Assembly: GCA_947483345.1 (NCBI GenBank)
Contig: CANKNL010000045.1
Span: 1 to 15,146, forward strand
DNA: 15,146 nt
Source of the DNA: Chitinophagaceae bacterium
GTDB taxonomy: Bacteria > Bacteroidota > Bacteroidia > Chitinophagales > Chitinophagaceae
Direction of reading: 5' to 3'
Every line of letters starts with the position of its first letter. Within the stretch, counting starts at the first letter, position 1. A program made the position numbers and the translations under genes. Below are positions 15,116 to 15,146 of this stretch, in pieces. A model generated the notes under the pieces. It was not told where the DNA came from and made no database searches. It saw only the letters and a program-made list of their open reading frames with translations.

Positions 15116-15146
15116 AAAACTTAAAAATTAATATAAAATAAATAAA

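Overview
The window looks like a chromosomal segment of a free-living member of the Bacteroidota, most likely a Chitinophagaceae-type genus. The evidence is an AT-rich sequence, start codons without clear Shine-Dalgarno sequences, a TAnnTTTG-type promoter element ahead of at least one gene, many small secreted proteins of unknown function, S74-domain surface proteins, a glycine-rich RRM protein, and close relatives of GH13 and GH47 enzymes. The family-level placement is inference. No tRNA, rRNA, CRISPR array, transposase or phage structural cluster is visible.

Layout. Positions 1-2642 hold the 3' end of an S74 (tail-fibre chaperone) gene, a convergent full-length secreted S74 protein built from internal repeats, and a small secreted protein. 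A 13-bp hairpin separates the two S74 genes. Positions 2859-4241 hold a GH13 alpha-amylase-family lipoprotein. A 347-bp gap follows, containing a long imperfect inverted repeat. Next come an unrecognised secreted protein (4589-5176) and a 526-bp gap with one likely terminator. Positions 5703-7352 encode bifunctional formiminotransferase-cyclodeaminase, divergent from an acetyl-CoA hydrolase/transferase-family CoA-transferase (7543-8838).

Positions 14694 down to 8897 form a compact minus-strand gene run with gaps of 14, 1, 10 and 10 bp: GH47 alpha-mannosidase, TetA-like MFS transporter, MurC-like Mur ligase, a small secreted protein, and imidazolonepropionase (HutI). This looks like a single operon. 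It is preceded by a clear terminator that ends the upstream RRM RNA-binding protein gene (14795-15115).

Functionally, HutI and FtcD catalyse consecutive last steps of histidine degradation (imidazolonepropionate to formiminoglutamate to glutamate), although they sit in different transcription units. The two glycoside hydrolases point to scavenging of alpha-glucans and alpha-mannosides. The least expected arrangement is the GH47 / MFS / divergent MurC-like ligase run. Each family is known, but the combination, and the ligase's altered P-loop and C-terminal motif, make it the best candidate here for something not yet described.
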